Shown: piece by piece, positions 19,321-37,118 of the stretch
Position numbering within the stretch: the stretch's first letter is position 1
How the letters are laid out: every line of letters starts with the position of its first letter
Assembly (NCBI GenBank): GCA_903839035.1
Contig: CAIMAQ010000002.1
Location: 62,001 to 126,000 of the forward strand
DNA length: 64,000 bases
Reading direction: 5' to 3'
Source of the DNA: an uncultured Opitutia bacterium
GTDB lineage: Bacteria; Verrucomicrobiota; Verrucomicrobiia; Opitutales; Opitutaceae
The notes under the pieces: model-generated
What the model was told of the DNA's origin: nothing
Databases searched by the model: none
Seen by the model: only the letters and a program-made list of their open reading frames with translations
Position numbers and translations under genes: made by a program

Positions 19321-19629
19321 TTAGACGTTGATGGTGATGTCGACGCCGGACGGGAGGTTGAGTTTCTTGAGTTCGTCCACCGTCTGGGCGGTGGGCTCGA
19401 TGATGTCGATGAGGCGCTTGTGGGTGCGCGTCTCGAACTGCTCCATCGACTTCTTGTCGACGTGCGGCGAACGGTTGACGGAAAGCTTCTCGATGCGCGT
19501 GGGCAGCGGGATCGGGCCGGAGACGCGGGCGCCGGAGCGCTTGGCGGTCTCGACGATCTCGAGGGCGGACTGATCGATGACGCGATAGTCGTAGCCCTGG
19601 AGTTTGATGCGGATGCGTTGACCTTTCAT
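19321..19629 (-). CDS. rpsJ: Small ribosomal subunit protein S10
   Basis: S10 of the 30S head, also the NusE antitermination partner of NusB and NusG. It has 102 residues, start [19 protein letters not shown], with [17 protein letters not shown] and the loop [20 protein letters not shown]. It follows fusA by 18 bases, so the str and S10 operons are joined; tuf, often between them, is instead at 34.5 kb. Confidence 0.98.
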   Translation of the reverse strand: MKGQRIRIKLQGYDYRVIDQSALEIVETAKRSGARVSGPIPLPTRIEKLSVNRSPHVDKKSMEQFETRTHKRLIDIIEPTAQTVDELKKLNLPSGVDITINV

Positions 19630-19647
19630 GGGGACAAAGAACGAGGG

Positions 19648-21837
19648 TTAGGTACGGGCCGGGGCCTTGGTGGAGGACTCGACAATCTTGGCGAGCAGCG
19701 AATTCGGGACCTGCTCGAAATGGGACGGCGTGATCGAGGCACTGGCGCGGCCCTTCGAGAGCGAGCGGATGTCGGTGACGTAGCCGAACAGCATCTCAAG
19801 CGGGACGGTGGCAGTGATGATGCACGCGCCGGCCTTGTTTTCCATGGCGCTGATACTGCCGCGGCGGCGGTTGATGTCGCCGACGAGGTCGCCCTGGTAA
19901 TCCTCGGGCGTGGTGACCTCGACGCCCATGATGGGCTCGAGGAGGATCGGGTTGGCCTTCTTCATGGCCTCCTTGAACGCGAAGATACCGGCCATCTTGA
20001 AGGCGAGTTCGGACGAGTCGACCTCGTGGAACGAACCGTCGACGATCTTAACGATGACGTCGACGACCGGGTGACCGGCGACGGTGCCGTTGTTGCAGGC
20101 CTCCATGAGCCCAGCGATGGAGGGCTTGATAAATTCCTTCGGGATCGAGCCACCGACGATCTCGTCGAGGATTTCGATGCCCTTGCCCTTTTCATTCGGC
20201 TCGAGCGTGATGCAGACGTGGCCGTACTGGCCCTTGCCACCCGACTGGCGGATGAACTTGCCCTCAGCCTCGGCGGCCTTGGTGACGGTCTCGCGGTAGG
20301 CGATCTGCGGTTTGCCGGAGGTGGCCTCGACCTTGAACTCGCGCTTCATGCGGTCGCGGATGATGTCGAGGTGAAGCTCGCCCATGCCAGAAAGAATCGT
20401 CTGGCCGCTGTCCGGATCGGTCGAAACACGCAGGGTCGGATCTTCGGCGACGAGGCGCTGGAGGGCGGTGCCCATTTTTTCCTGGTCGGCCTTCGAGTTC
20501 GGCTCGATGGACATCGAAATGACAGGCTCGGGGAAGGACGGCGGCTCGAGGCGGATATCGAAATCTTCGTCGCAGAGCGTGTCACCGGTGATGACGTCCT
20601 TGACGCCAACCAGCGCGCAGATGTCGCCCGAATAGGCGGTGTCGATTTCCTCGCGATCCATCGCGCGCATCAGCACGAGGCGGGAAACGCGCTCGCTGCG
20701 GCGGGTGCGCGGGTTGTACAGCGACATACCCTTGGGCAGTTTGCCGGTGTAGACGCGGAAGAAAACGATTTTGCCGACGAACGGGTCGTTCCAGAGCTTG
20801 AACGCGAGGCCGGCCATCTTGGCCTTGTCGTCGACGATGGCCTCGACTTCCTTGCCGTCCGAGTCCTGCCCTTTCATGGGCGGCACATCGATCGGGTTCG
20901 GCAGGTAATTCACGACGCAGTCGAGCAGGCGCTGGACACCTTTCTTCTTGAACGCGGAGCCGGGAATCACGCCGGTGAAGTTGAGCGAGATTGTCGCCTT
21001 GCGCACGCCGAGCATCAGCTCTTCGACCGAGATCGGGGCACCGGAAAGATACTTGTCGGCGATGACGTCGTCGAAATCACAGACGGCCTCAATCAGCTTC
21101 TCGCGGTATTCCTTGGCCTGAGCGGCCATGTTTTCCGGGATCGGCATCGTCACGGGGTTCATGCCGAGCAAATCCTTGGAATCTTCGTCGAAGCTATACG
21201 CCACGTTCTGCACGAGGTCGATCAGGCCGGAGAAGCCCTCTTCCTTGCCGATCGGGAGGAAAATCGCGTGGGCGTTCGCCTTGAGCTTGTTGCGGATGTC
21301 GTCGATACAGTGAAAGAAATTCGCGCCGACCCGGTCCATCTTGTTGATGAACGCAATGCGCGGGACGTTATACTTGTTGGCCTGGCGCCAGACGGTCTCG
21401 GACTGGGGCTGCACGCCGGCGACGGCGTCAAACACGGCGACGGCGCCGTCGAGCACGCGGAGGGAGCGCTCGACCTCGGCGGTGAAGTCCACGTGGCCGG
21501 GGGTGTCGATGATGTTGATGCGCTGCTTGATGCCCTTCCAGGGGCCCCAGGAGGCGTTCCAGGCGCAGGAAATGGCGGCGGCGGTGATCGTGATCCCGCG
21601 TTCGCGCTCCTGTTCCATCCAGTCGGTCACCGTGGTGCCCTCGTGGACCTCGCCCATCTTGTGGACGGCGCCAGAGTAGAAAAGGATACGCTCGGTGGTC
21701 GTCGTCTTGCCGGCGTCGATATGCGCGGCAATGCCGATGTTACGCGTCCATTCCAGGGGGAACGGGCGGTCCTTGGCGTTGGCCGGGGAGACCTTGGCCT
21801 TGTCGGTAATGACGGAAATGGTGGGAGCAGCGGACAT
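19648..21837 (-). CDS. fusA: Elongation factor G
   Basis: Ribosomal translocase and recycling GTPase. It has 729 residues, slightly long because of about 25 extra residues at the N-terminus and a short insertion after switch I ([11 protein letters not shown]). G1 is [12 protein letters not shown] (38-49), G3 DTPGHVDF and G4 NKMDRVG. Domains II-V follow, with the domain IV tip region. It is in the normal rpsL-rpsG-fusA order. Confidence 0.98.
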   Translation of the reverse strand: MSAAPTISVITDKAKVSPANAKDRPFPLEWTRNIGIAAHIDAGKTTTTERILFYSGAVHKMGEVHEGTTVTDWMEQERERGITITAAAISCAWNASWGPWKGIKQRINIIDTPGHVDFTAEVERSLRVLDGAVAVFDAVAGVQPQSETVWRQANKYNVPRIAFINKMDRVGANFFHCIDDIRNKLKANAHAIFLPIGKEEGFSGLIDLVQNVAYSFDEDSKDLLGMNPVTMPIPENMAAQAKEYREKLIEAVCDFDDVIADKYLSGAPISVEELMLGVRKATISLNFTGVIPGSAFKKKGVQRLLDCVVNYLPNPIDVPPMKGQDSDGKEVEAIVDDKAKMAGLAFKLWNDPFVGKIVFFRVYTGKLPKGMSLYNPRTRRSERVSRLVLMRAMDREEIDTAYSGDICALVGVKDVITGDTLCDEDFDIRLEPPSFPEPVISMSIEPNSKADQEKMGTALQRLVAEDPTLRVSTDPDSGQTILSGMGELHLDIIRDRMKREFKVEATSGKPQIAYRETVTKAAEAEGKFIRQSGGKGQYGHVCITLEPNEKGKGIEILDEIVGGSIPKEFIKPSIAGLMEACNNGTVAGHPVVDVIVKIVDGSFHEVDSSELAFKMAGIFAFKEAMKKANPILLEPIMGVEVTTPEDYQGDLVGDINRRRGSISAMENKAGACIITATVPLEMLFGYVTDIRSLSKGRASASITPSHFEQVPNSLLAKIVESSTKAPART

Positions 21838-21862
21838 GGGCGCGATACGGCTAATTGCTGGA

Positions 21863-22336
21863 TTACCAGCGGAGGTGGGCGAAGGCGCGGTTGGCCTGGG
21901 CCATCTTGTGGGTGTCTTCCTTCTTCTTCACGACGCTGCCCGTGTTGTTGTAGGCATCGACGATCTCGGCGGCGAGGGCGTCGCGCATCGGGATACCCTT
22001 GCGCGTTGTGGCGGCGGCCACGATCCAGCGGAGGGCGAGGCTCTCCTGGCGCTCGAAGGAAATTTCGATCGGGACCTGGTAGGTGGCGCCACCGACGCGG
22101 CGGCTCTTCACCTCGAGGCGGGGGCGGGCGTTCTCGAGCGCGCCCAGGAGGAGATCAACCGGGTCGCCCTTCTCGAGCTTCTCGGAAACTTTTTCGAAGG
22201 CACCGTAGACGATGCGCTGGGCAAGGTTCTTCTTGCCGTCCTGCATGATGACATTGACCAAGTGCGCGACGAGCGGGCTCTTGTAACGGATATCCGGCGT
22301 GGCTTGACGTTTCTCAGCTCTGTGGCGGCGTGACAT
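21863..22336 (-). CDS. rpsG: Small ribosomal subunit protein S7
   Basis: S7 nucleates the 30S head and contacts mRNA at the E site. It has 157 residues, start [20 protein letters not shown], with the core [21 protein letters not shown]-type helix and end AHLRW. In E. coli S7 represses the str operon; no matching leader was identified between rpsL and rpsG (30 bases). Confidence 0.98.
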   Translation of the reverse strand: MSRRHRAEKRQATPDIRYKSPLVAHLVNVIMQDGKKNLAQRIVYGAFEKVSEKLEKGDPVDLLLGALENARPRLEVKSRRVGGATYQVPIEISFERQESLALRWIVAAATTRKGIPMRDALAAEIVDAYNNTGSVVKKKEDTHKMAQANRAFAHLRW

Positions 22337-22366
22337 GGTGAGTGGTGGCTAGGAAGGAACGGTTGA

Positions 22367-22747
22367 TTACTTGGCGGCCTTCGGGCGCTTGACGCCGTAC
22401 TTGGAGCGGCTGCGACGACGTTTCTCGACGCCGGTGGCGTCGAGGGTGCCGCGGACGATATGGTAACGCACGCCGGGGAGATCCTTCACGCGGCCACCGC
22501 GCACGAGCACGATCGAATGCTCCTGGAGGTTATGACCCTCGTCGGGGATGTAGGAAATGACTTCATTGCCGTTGGTGAGACGGACCTTGGCGACCTTGCG
22601 GATGGCGGAGTTCGGCTTCTTGGGGGTGCGGGTCATGACCTGCACGCACACACCGCGGCGGAACGGGTTACCGTCGAGCGCAGGAGACTTCGACTTGACG
22701 CGCACCTTGCGGCGGCCTTTGCGCACGAGTTGATTGATGGTCGGCAT
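22367..22747 (-). CDS. rpsL: Small ribosomal subunit protein S12
   Basis: S12 acts at the decoding centre. It has 126 residues, start [14 protein letters not shown], with the loops [13 protein letters not shown] and [13 protein letters not shown]. Lys43 and Lys88, the residues changed in most streptomycin-resistant mutants, are wild-type. It is the first gene after the rpoC terminator and a 290-base spacer, so it probably has its own promoter. Confidence 0.98.
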   Translation of the reverse strand: MPTINQLVRKGRRKVRVKSKSPALDGNPFRRGVCVQVMTRTPKKPNSAIRKVAKVRLTNGNEVISYIPDEGHNLQEHSIVLVRGGRVKDLPGVRYHIVRGTLDATGVEKRRRSRSKYGVKRPKAAK

Positions 22748-23037
22748 GGAAGGTTTGTAGAGTGGGAATTAGGGAAAAGAGGAAAAAGCTACCAAGCCCC
22801 AAAAGCTCGGCAAGAACTTTCTGGCCAAAAGGAGAAGGTTTTCGCCAAACCCGGGATTTAGCCCCGGCTGGCGAGAGAAGAAACACTGTCCAGCTGTAAG
22901 GCCGGAAGCGCGTCAGAAGGAAAAAGGAGGGGCGAAACTCACGGCCACGGGCCGAAACTCAAGCGGAAACGCTGGTTTATCCGGAAATCGTGCCCGGCGG
23001 GCGCTGATTCCACGTCCGGGGCCCTCCCCCACCCGGC
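22748..23037 (-). promoter_or_regulatory. rpoC-rpsL intergenic region, probable rpsL promoter and leader
   Basis: A gap of about 290 bases without a gene, right after the rpoC terminator, the longest in the ribosomal cluster. A promoter for rpsL-rpsG-fusA and the genes beyond is expected here. The minus strand holds only weak matches, for example TTGCCG then 16 bases then TAGCTT (about 50 bases before rpsL). Three GTTTC/GAAAC-like AT-rich patches are present. No ORF here has family support. Confidence 0.4.
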
Positions 23038-23077
23038 AAAAAAGAAGCCGCGGACCCCTTCCGGGATCCGCGGCTTC
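23038..23077 (-). terminator. Intrinsic terminator after rpoC
   Basis: On the minus strand a perfect 11-base stem (GAAGCCGCGGA with its partner) and a loop containing CCCGGAAGGGG, followed by six T. It lies 20 bases after the rpoC stop. Confidence 0.93.
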
Positions 23078-23097
23078 GGCTAAGACGTAAGCGTGGT

Positions 23098-27237
<4,140 letters not shown>

Positions 27238-27292
27238 TTAATTTTTTCTTCCTGGTGAACGTTGAAGGCGGAGAAGTGAAACCCCGGGCGGC

Positions 27293-31072
<3,780 letters not shown>

Positions 31073-31160
31073 GAGAGTTCCCGATGAGGGTTAGGAGACG
31101 AAAAAAGGAAAGGCGCCGGACTCAGCGTGCGGCGCGGAGAACCAACGAAAGAACAATTAC

Positions 31161-31202
31161 GGAAAAGGGAAAGGACAGGCCGGGGATGAACCCGGCCTGT
31201 CC
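31161..31202 (-). terminator. Attenuator-like hairpin between rplL and rpoB
   Basis: On the minus strand a perfect 12-base stem (GGACAGGCCGGG with its exact complement), a six-base loop TTCATC, then TTTCCCTTTTCC. It lies 43 bases after rplL and about 90 bases before rpoB. It is in the position of the E. coli rplL-rpoB partial terminator, which lowers rpoBC relative to rplJL. The T-run is interrupted, which fits partial read-through. Confidence 0.8.
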
Positions 31203-31244
31203 GACTGAAAACGGACGGAATGCGGATGAAATCGCCAAGCGGTC

Positions 31245-31628
31245 TTACTTGAGTTCGACCTTGGCGCCGGCGGCCTCGAGCTTCTTCTTGAGCTCCTCGG
31301 CCTCGGCTTTGGCGACGTTCTCCTTGACGTTCTTGGGGGCCGCCTCGACGAGGTCCTTGGCCTCCTTGAGGCCGAGGCCCGTGATCGCACGGACTTCCTT
31401 GATGACGCCGATCTTGTTCGCGCCGGCCTCCTTGAGGACGACGGTGAACTCGGTCTGCGCCTCAGCGGCGGGAGCCCCGGCAGCGGCGGCGCCCGCGGGA
31501 GCGGCGGCGACGGCAGCGGCGGCGGACACGCCCCACTTGCCCTCGAGATCCTTCACGAGGGTCGCGAGTTCGAGGACGGGCTGGCTCGAGAGCCATTCGA
31601 TGACTTGGTCTTTGGTGATGTTGCTCAT
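31245..31628 (-). CDS. rplL: Large ribosomal subunit protein L7/L12
   Basis: Stalk protein that recruits translational GTPases. It has 127 residues. The N-terminal dimerisation helix (about 1-30) is followed by an Ala-rich hinge (about 38-55) and the C-terminal domain with [20 protein letters not shown], the factor-contact helices. A good Shine-Dalgarno (AAGGAG, 8 bases ahead) supports high expression. A 139-base leader separates it from rplJ. Confidence 0.98.
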   Translation of the reverse strand: MSNITKDQVIEWLSSQPVLELATLVKDLEGKWGVSAAAAVAAAPAGAAAAGAPAAEAQTEFTVVLKEAGANKIGVIKEVRAITGLGLKEAKDLVEAAPKNVKENVAKAEAEELKKKLEAAGAKVELK

Positions 31629-31767
31629 GGTGACTGCTCCTTGGAGTGGACTAGCGGTTTCGGGAAGTGAAACGCGTTTAAGAGACGTATCCCCTAGCCT
31701 GTTCCGGTGGATTTATTGCTTCCCCGGCTGACGCCGGAAAAATTGGGTTGGGTTGATAAGTTGGGGG
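31629..31767 (-). other. rplJ-rplL spacer
   Basis: A 139-base spacer without an ORF. It contains a small hairpin (TTCCGGC/GCCGGGGAA, 31720-31739) and a second GCGTTTC/GAAAC pair nearer rplL. The T-rich side lies before the first stem on the minus strand, so it is not a terminator. It may serve as a processing site or as a separator that boosts rplL translation. Confidence 0.35.
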
Positions 31768-32292
31768 TTAGGCGGCCGGGGCGGCGGGAGCCGCCGGGGT
31801 CTCGGGAGCCGCGGGCGACTCCTTCTTGACCTTGGCGTCGAGCACGCGGACGAAGGCCGCGGCGTTCTGGGTGAACAGGCCGAGCAGTTGCGAGCGCAGC
31901 GCCTCGAACGAGGGCAGGTCCGCAATCTTGGCGAGGTCGGCGGCGGAGACGATTTTCTTCTCCATCACGCCCACCTTCACCTCGAGCTTCTGTTTGTCCT
32001 CGAAGAACTTCTTGAGGATCTTCGCGACGCCGGCGGAGTTCTTGCCACCCACGACGACGGCCGTCGGGCCGGTCAGGGCGCTCTCGAACTCGGGCAGGCC
32101 CAGGGCCTTGGCCGCGACGCGGAGGGAGCTGTTCTTGACGACGTGAAACTCGGCCTTCTCGGTGTCGAGGCGCTTGCGCAGCTCGGCAACGTCGGCGACC
32201 GTGACCTTCGTAAAGTTGGTCAGGATGACGTAGTCGGATTTCTTGAGGTGGGTCTCAACCTCGGCGATCAGGTAATTTTTTTCGGCTCTCAT
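31768..32292 (-). CDS. rplJ: Large ribosomal subunit protein L10
   Basis: L10 anchors the L7/L12 stalk to 23S rRNA. It has 174 residues, with the globular domain 1-130 (SDYVILTNFTKVTVADVAEL; GPTAVVV) and the C-terminal stalk helix that binds L12 dimers, then an Ala/Pro-rich tail. A Shine-Dalgarno GGAG lies 8 bases before the ATG. Only 14 bases separate it from rplA. Confidence 0.98.
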   Translation of the reverse strand: MRAEKNYLIAEVETHLKKSDYVILTNFTKVTVADVAELRKRLDTEKAEFHVVKNSSLRVAAKALGLPEFESALTGPTAVVVGGKNSAGVAKILKKFFEDKQKLEVKVGVMEKKIVSAADLAKIADLPSFEALRSQLLGLFTQNAAAFVRVLDAKVKKESPAAPETPAAPAAPAA

Positions 32293-32306
32293 GGTTGGGA
32301 CTCCGT

Positions 32307-33005
32307 TTAGTATTTGCTGAACTCGGTGGACGCGACGTGGACGCCGGGGCTCATGCTGGACGAGAGGGCGACGGTCTTGATGTAGTTGCTGCCCTTGAAC
32401 GTGGAGGGCTTGGCCTTGCCGACGGCCTCGATGACGACGTTGGCGTTCTCGAGGATTTGGGCGGCGGTGAACGAGCGCTTGCCGATGCCGACGCCGATGT
32501 TGCAGGCCTTGTCCATCTTGAACTCCACGCGGCCGGCCTTGACGGCCTTGATGCCGGCGGGGATGTCATCGGTCACGGTGCCGGACTTCGGGTTGGGCAT
32601 CAGGCCCTTCGGGCCGAGGACGCGGGCGATCGTACGGACGGTCTTCATCGCCTCGGTCGTCGCGATCGCGACGTCGAAGTCGAGCCAGCCCTCGTTGATC
32701 TTGGCCATCATGTCCTGGAGACCCGCGTGGTCGGCCCCGGCGGCGATCGCCTTGGGCGCGTCGTCGGTGAAGACGAGCACGCGGACCTTCTTGCCGGAAC
32801 CGTTCGGGAGCGGCGTGGTGCCGCGCACCATTTGCTCGCCGGCGGTGGCGTCGACCCCGAGGCAGAAGGACAGCTCGACGGTCTCGTCGAACTTCGCCTT
32901 GGGGAATTTGGTGAGGACTTCCACGGCTTCCGCCAGCGGGTAATCCTTGGTGAGATCAGCGACCTTGAGGGCGCTGGTGTATCGTTTGCTATGGGCTTTG
33001 GGCAT
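32307..33005 (-). CDS. rplA: Large ribosomal subunit protein L1
   Basis: L1 forms the mobile stalk at the E site and in E. coli represses rplK-rplA. It has 232 residues, with the signature KAGRVEFKMDKACNIGVGIG and the conserved LGPKGLMPNPKSGTV. The ATG at 33005 (MPKAHSKRYTSAL) has a good AAGGAG six bases upstream; the longer in-frame reading reaches back toward rplK and is rejected. Confidence 0.97.
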   Translation of the reverse strand: MPKAHSKRYTSALKVADLTKDYPLAEAVEVLTKFPKAKFDETVELSFCLGVDATAGEQMVRGTTPLPNGSGKKVRVLVFTDDAPKAIAAGADHAGLQDMMAKINEGWLDFDVAIATTEAMKTVRTIARVLGPKGLMPNPKSGTVTDDIPAGIKAVKAGRVEFKMDKACNIGVGIGKRSFTAAQILENANVVIEAVGKAKPSTFKGSNYIKTVALSSSMSPGVHVASTEFSKY

Positions 33006-33075
33006 TAGGGACTCCTTGCGGTGCGAACGTTCCGGGTGGAACTCCCGCGTTGAGTTGGGTTGTCGGGTGGAAAAA

Positions 33076-33501
33076 TCAGTCGATGACGTCGATGCCCATG
33101 TTGCGGGCGGTGCCGGCGATGATCTTGATGCCGGCGGCCTCGTCCTTGGCATTCATGTCGGCCTTCTTCAGCTTCCAGATCTCGGCCAGCTGCTTCTTCG
33201 TGACCTTGCCGACCTTGTCCTGGTTGGGCTTGGCGGAGCCGCTGGCGATGTTGGCGGCCTTCTTGAGAAGGACCGACGCCGGGGGCGACTTGAGGATGAA
33301 GGTGAAGCTCTTGTCCGTGAACACCGTGATGACCACGGGCAGGATCATGCCGTTCTGGTCCTTGGTGCGGGCGTTGAAGTCTTTGCAGAACGCCATGATG
33401 TTGACGCCCTGCGCGCCGAGCGCGGGACCGACCGGGGGCGCGGGATTCGCGGCGCCGGCGGGCAACTGGAGGCGGATGTAACCTTGGATCTTCTTGGCCA
33501 T
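33076..33501 (-). CDS. rplK: Large ribosomal subunit protein L11
   Basis: L11 binds the GTPase-associated region of 23S rRNA and takes part in the stringent response through RelA. It has 141 residues, start [20 protein letters not shown], with [20 protein letters not shown] and the C-terminal RNA-binding domain ending [10 protein letters not shown]. In the normal nusG-rplK-rplA order. Confidence 0.98.
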   Translation of the reverse strand: MAKKIQGYIRLQLPAGAANPAPPVGPALGAQGVNIMAFCKDFNARTKDQNGMILPVVITVFTDKSFTFILKSPPASVLLKKAANIASGSAKPNQDKVGKVTKKQLAEIWKLKKADMNAKDEAAGIKIIAGTARNMGIDVID

Positions 33502-33549
33502 AAGCGGTGGTGTTTAGTTAGAAAAAATTGGGGTGCAGGGGGTGGCGCC

Positions 33550-34131
33550 TCACTCGGTGACGCGCGAGACCTGCCAGTATTCGAGCTCGACCGGGGTGAA
33601 GCGGCCGAAAATGGAGACGGAAACCTTGAGCTTGCCGCGGTCGGGGTCGATTTCATCGATCCGGCCCGTGAGGCTGGCGAACGCGCCGTCGTTGATCTTC
33701 ACTTCCTCGCCAATGCTGTACTGGACCTTCGGCACTTCCTTGCCGTTGGCCGCCTCGATGCGGGCGCGGATCTCGTCGATCTCGGACTGGCGCAGGGCCG
33801 CGGGGGCCTCGCCGCCGACGAAGCCGATCACGCCGGAGACTTCCTTCACGAAGTACCACGGCTTGTTGATGAGCATCTTGTCCTCGCCGAAGAGCACCAT
33901 CTGGATGAAGACGTAGCCCGGGTAAAGCTTGCGCACCTTCGTGCTCTTCTTGCCGTTCTTGACCTCGGACACGACCTCGGTCGGGAGGAGGACCTCGAAA
34001 ATGGCGTCGTCCAACTCCTCGGCCTTTTTGAACTTCTCGATGTAGTTCTTCACCTTGTTCTCCTGGCCGGAGAGCGTGTGCAGGGCGAACCACTGGGCGG
34101 TGGCGGGAGCGGTGGGGCTGGAAGTGGGCAT
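33550..34131 (-). CDS. nusG: Transcription elongation and termination factor NusG
   Basis: NusG couples RNA polymerase to Rho or the ribosome. It has 193 residues, with the NGN domain (WFALHTLSGQENKVKNYIEK; LYPGYVFIQM) and the C-terminal KOW domain (GEEVKINDGAFASLTGRI). I chose the ATG at 34131; about 54 more residues upstream in frame are antiparallel to secE and unlike NusG. It overlaps nothing and follows secE by seven bases. Confidence 0.97.
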   Translation of the reverse strand: MPTSSPTAPATAQWFALHTLSGQENKVKNYIEKFKKAEELDDAIFEVLLPTEVVSEVKNGKKSTKVRKLYPGYVFIQMVLFGEDKMLINKPWYFVKEVSGVIGFVGGEAPAALRQSEIDEIRARIEAANGKEVPKVQYSIGEEVKINDGAFASLTGRIDEIDPDRGKLKVSVSIFGRFTPVELEYWQVSRVTE

Positions 34132-34138
34132 GGCGCGG

Positions 34139-34342
34139 TTAGCTGACCAACCTCGTGAACAGGTCGACGAAGTTATAGAGGGCGAAATCGCTGATGGAGG
34201 TAAACACGCCCAGGATGACCGCGGCGAGGATGACCACGACGGTCGAATCGCGCAGTTCGGTCCAAGTCGGCCAGGTGGCCTTCTTGAGCTCATCGATCAT
34301 CTCGACGACGAAGATGCGGGTGCTGCTGAACGGGTTTTTCAT
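34139..34342 (-). CDS. secE: Protein translocase subunit SecE
   Basis: Essential single-helix partner of SecY. It has 67 residues, with an amphipathic segment ending in the hallmark ELKKATWPTW, then one membrane helix (about residues 34-55, STVVVILAAVILGVF). The ATG at 34342 (MKNPFSSTRIF) is preferred to a more distal start that overlaps the tRNA-Trp gene. Confidence 0.96.
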   Translation of the reverse strand: MKNPFSSTRIFVVEMIDELKKATWPTWTELRDSTVVVILAAVILGVFTSISDFALYNFVDLFTRLVS

Positions 34343-34353
34343 GGGCTGGAATT

Positions 34354-34429
34354 TGGCAGGCGCGGAGGGAATCGAACCCCCAACCAACGGTTTTGGAGAC
34401 CGCTACTCTACCAATTGAGCTACACGCCT
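34354..34429 (-). tRNA. trnW: tRNA-Trp (anticodon CCA)
   Basis: A 76-base cloverleaf with CCA encoded. The acceptor stem is AGGCGTG with CGCGCCT, the anticodon loop CTCCAAA gives CCA for UGG codons, and the T-loop is TTCGATT. It lies between tuf and secE, the common tuf-trnW-secE order, so it is cut out of a longer transcript. Confidence 0.97.
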
Positions 34430-34454
34430 GTAATGGGCTTTCTTAGACGACGCA

Positions 34455-34480
34455 GCCGAGGCCCCCGAAAGGGCCTCGGC
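34455..34480 (-). terminator. GC-rich hairpin between tuf and tRNA-Trp
   Basis: A perfect 10-base stem (GCCGAGGCCC with its complement) and a six-base loop, 29 bases after the tuf stop and 26 bases before the tRNA. No T-run follows. It could be a weak terminator or protect the tuf mRNA end while tRNA-Trp is processed. Confidence 0.5.
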
Positions 34481-34508
34481 GTCGCCGAGTTAAACGGTTG
34501 ATGGAGAC

Positions 34509-35699
<1,191 letters not shown>

Positions 35700-35777
35700 G
35701 TGGAGTTTGAGCGTTAACGGGTTAAACGATGATTTTGACCTCTATTTTTACGTCGCAGAAGTCGTGCGACGTTGACC

Positions 35778-35853
35778 TGGAGCCCAGAACCGGATTCGAA
35801 CCGGCGACCTCCCCCTTACCAAGGGGGTGCTCTGCCAACTGAGCTATCTGGGC
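35778..35853 (-). tRNA. trnT: tRNA-Thr (anticodon GGT)
   Basis: A 76-base cloverleaf with CCA encoded. The acceptor stem is GCCCAGA with TCTGGGC, and the D-arm contains GCTCAGTTGGCAGAGC. The anticodon stem is CCCCC/GGGGG with loop TTGGTAA (anticodon GGT, codon ACC), and the T-loop is TTCGAAT. It lies 78 bases ahead of tuf, as thrT does in E. coli. Confidence 0.97.
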
Positions 35854-35946
35854 AGACCAAGGGAGGGTCAAAAAACGAAAAAGAGGGTAGAAAGTGCAGG
35901 CCGTAAAATAGACCGTCAACAGCAAACTACACTTTCTCCGAAAAAA
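35854..35946 (-). promoter_or_regulatory. Probable promoter region for the tRNA-Thr-tuf cluster
   Basis: A 93-base gap upstream of tRNA-Thr, AT-rich compared with its surroundings. On the minus strand a TTGACG (35914-35919) resembles a -35 box; the -10 candidates 17 bases on (CACTTT) are weak. The upstream end also holds the stop of the TonB-like gene. Placement of a promoter here rests mainly on context. Confidence 0.35.
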
Positions 35947-36663
35947 CTACGGGCCGATGCAGATGCGATAGAAACCCGGGGCCAGTCGCTGACCGGCATG
36001 AAGCGTTTTTACGAGGTAATTTTGGAAATATCCGTCCACGACGGCCACCCGCGAGCTCTCGGTCAGCGTGGGCGGACCCACCAAGCCCATCGCATCGACC
36101 GCCACCAGAAACTCCATCGGCTGCCAGGCCCCGCCCGGGGGGCTGGCATTGGCCAAAGGTTGGGCCATAAGTCGCTGGCCATTTACCGCCGCAATAACCT
36201 CAATATATGCATTTCTAGTAATGAGTTGCGTAACAGGTCGATCCGTTTGACCAAGGCCCAAGAATGACAGCCCGGACCGATCCGTCGCCAATGCATCCGC
36301 CGGTCGCGCTGGCACCGCAATGGCGGCGGGAAAGCTCAAATTAAGCTCAGTTTCCGCAAACGCCAGTTTGGCGGGATACCCCTGAAAAGAGCCGCCCGGC
36401 TCGCGTTGGGTGTTCGCCGGCAGGGCATTTTGGCCGGCATTCCACTCCGTCGGCAAAAACAGCGGGGTCGGATCGGTCAGGGCCGCCTCATTGGGCTTCA
36501 GGCTCACCAGCCTGACGGCGCCTCCGGGCGTTTTTGCCGGCGGCAGGGGCCGCACCTGCGTGCTGCCCGGCGCCCGAAAAAACAGGGAGAACGCGACCAG
36601 CATGACGCCGGCGCCAGCCACCGCATAAACCCACCGGTATTGCCGGCCCGCCGCGGTTTTCAT
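35947..36663 (-). CDS. TonB-like protein of an ExbBD operon
   Basis: A 238-residue protein with an N-terminal membrane helix (about 12-29), then a Pro/Ala-rich linker and a C-terminal domain (about 155-238). The domain ends with a strand-rich segment (FLVAVDAMGLVG; APGFYRICIGP) resembling a TonB C-terminal domain. It is last of the TPR-exbB-exbD set, five bases after exbD, so it probably spans the periplasm and passes proton-motive energy to outer membrane receptors. The TonB assignment is by pattern and context, with no strong sequence signature. Confidence 0.6.
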   Translation of the reverse strand: MKTAAGRQYRWVYAVAGAGVMLVAFSLFFRAPGSTQVRPLPPAKTPGGAVRLVSLKPNEAALTDPTPLFLPTEWNAGQNALPANTQREPGGSFQGYPAKLAFAETELNLSFPAAIAVPARPADALATDRSGLSFLGLGQTDRPVTQLITRNAYIEVIAAVNGQRLMAQPLANASPPGGAWQPMEFLVAVDAMGLVGPPTLTESSRVAVVDGYFQNYLVKTLHAGQRLAPGFYRICIGP

Positions 36664-36668
36664 CGTCG

Positions 36669-37118
36669 TCAGCGACCCGGAGCCGGATAGGCCGCGGGTT
36701 CTTCCGCCGCCAGGGTGATGTTCGAACCGAAGCCCGCCTCCCGGGCGGCGCTGACAATTTCATTTTGCACCGACACGGGGACGCCGGCGCTCATGCGCAC
36801 CAGCAGGGAGGGATGCTTGTTTTTCTTCGCCTCGGTTTTCAGCCATTCGCGCAACTGCGGCAGGCTGAGCAAGCCGTCGGCAAAAATCTGCCCGGAGTTC
36901 TTCACGCTGATGGTGCTCGTCGTCGTCACGGCGTTGCTCACCGCGCCGGGCAGTTTCGGCAGCTCAAAATCCACGCCCAGACCCGGCGCGAGTACGAAAC
37001 GGGAGCCGAACACGAAGAAAAAAAGCACCAGCATGCCCGCGTTCACATAGAACAACGCATCGAGGCTCCGCGGCTCCACCCGCAGCTTGGAGGCGAGATC
37101 AAGCGGACGCGTGATCAT
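36669..37118 (-). CDS. exbD: ExbD/TolR-family biopolymer transport protein
   Basis: A 149-residue membrane protein: one helix (about 21-39) and a periplasmic domain of TolR/ExbD type with the pattern GQIFADGLLSLPQLREWL. In ExbD the helix carries an essential Asp near its start. Here an Asn (Asn26, YVNAGMLVLFFF) stands at that place and the nearest Asp is Asp20. Its ATG overlaps the exbB stop by four bases. It forms the energy complex with the neighbouring ExbB-like protein. The name is family-level; TolR is the alternative. Confidence 0.75.
   Translation of the reverse strand: MITRPLDLASKLRVEPRSLDALFYVNAGMLVLFFFVFGSRFVLAPGLGVDFELPKLPGAVSNAVTTTSTISVKNSGQIFADGLLSLPQLREWLKTEAKKNKHPSLLVRMSAGVPVSVQNEIVSAAREAGFGSNITLAAEEPAAYPAPGR

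Noticed and set aside
19420-22248. Very long open frame on the plus strand (over 900 codons) across fusA
   Set aside because: It is antisense to fusA, rpsG and the rpsJ end. GC-rich, biased codon use in the true genes keeps the opposite frame open; the translation is low-complexity Asp/Gly/Leu/Val with no family pattern.
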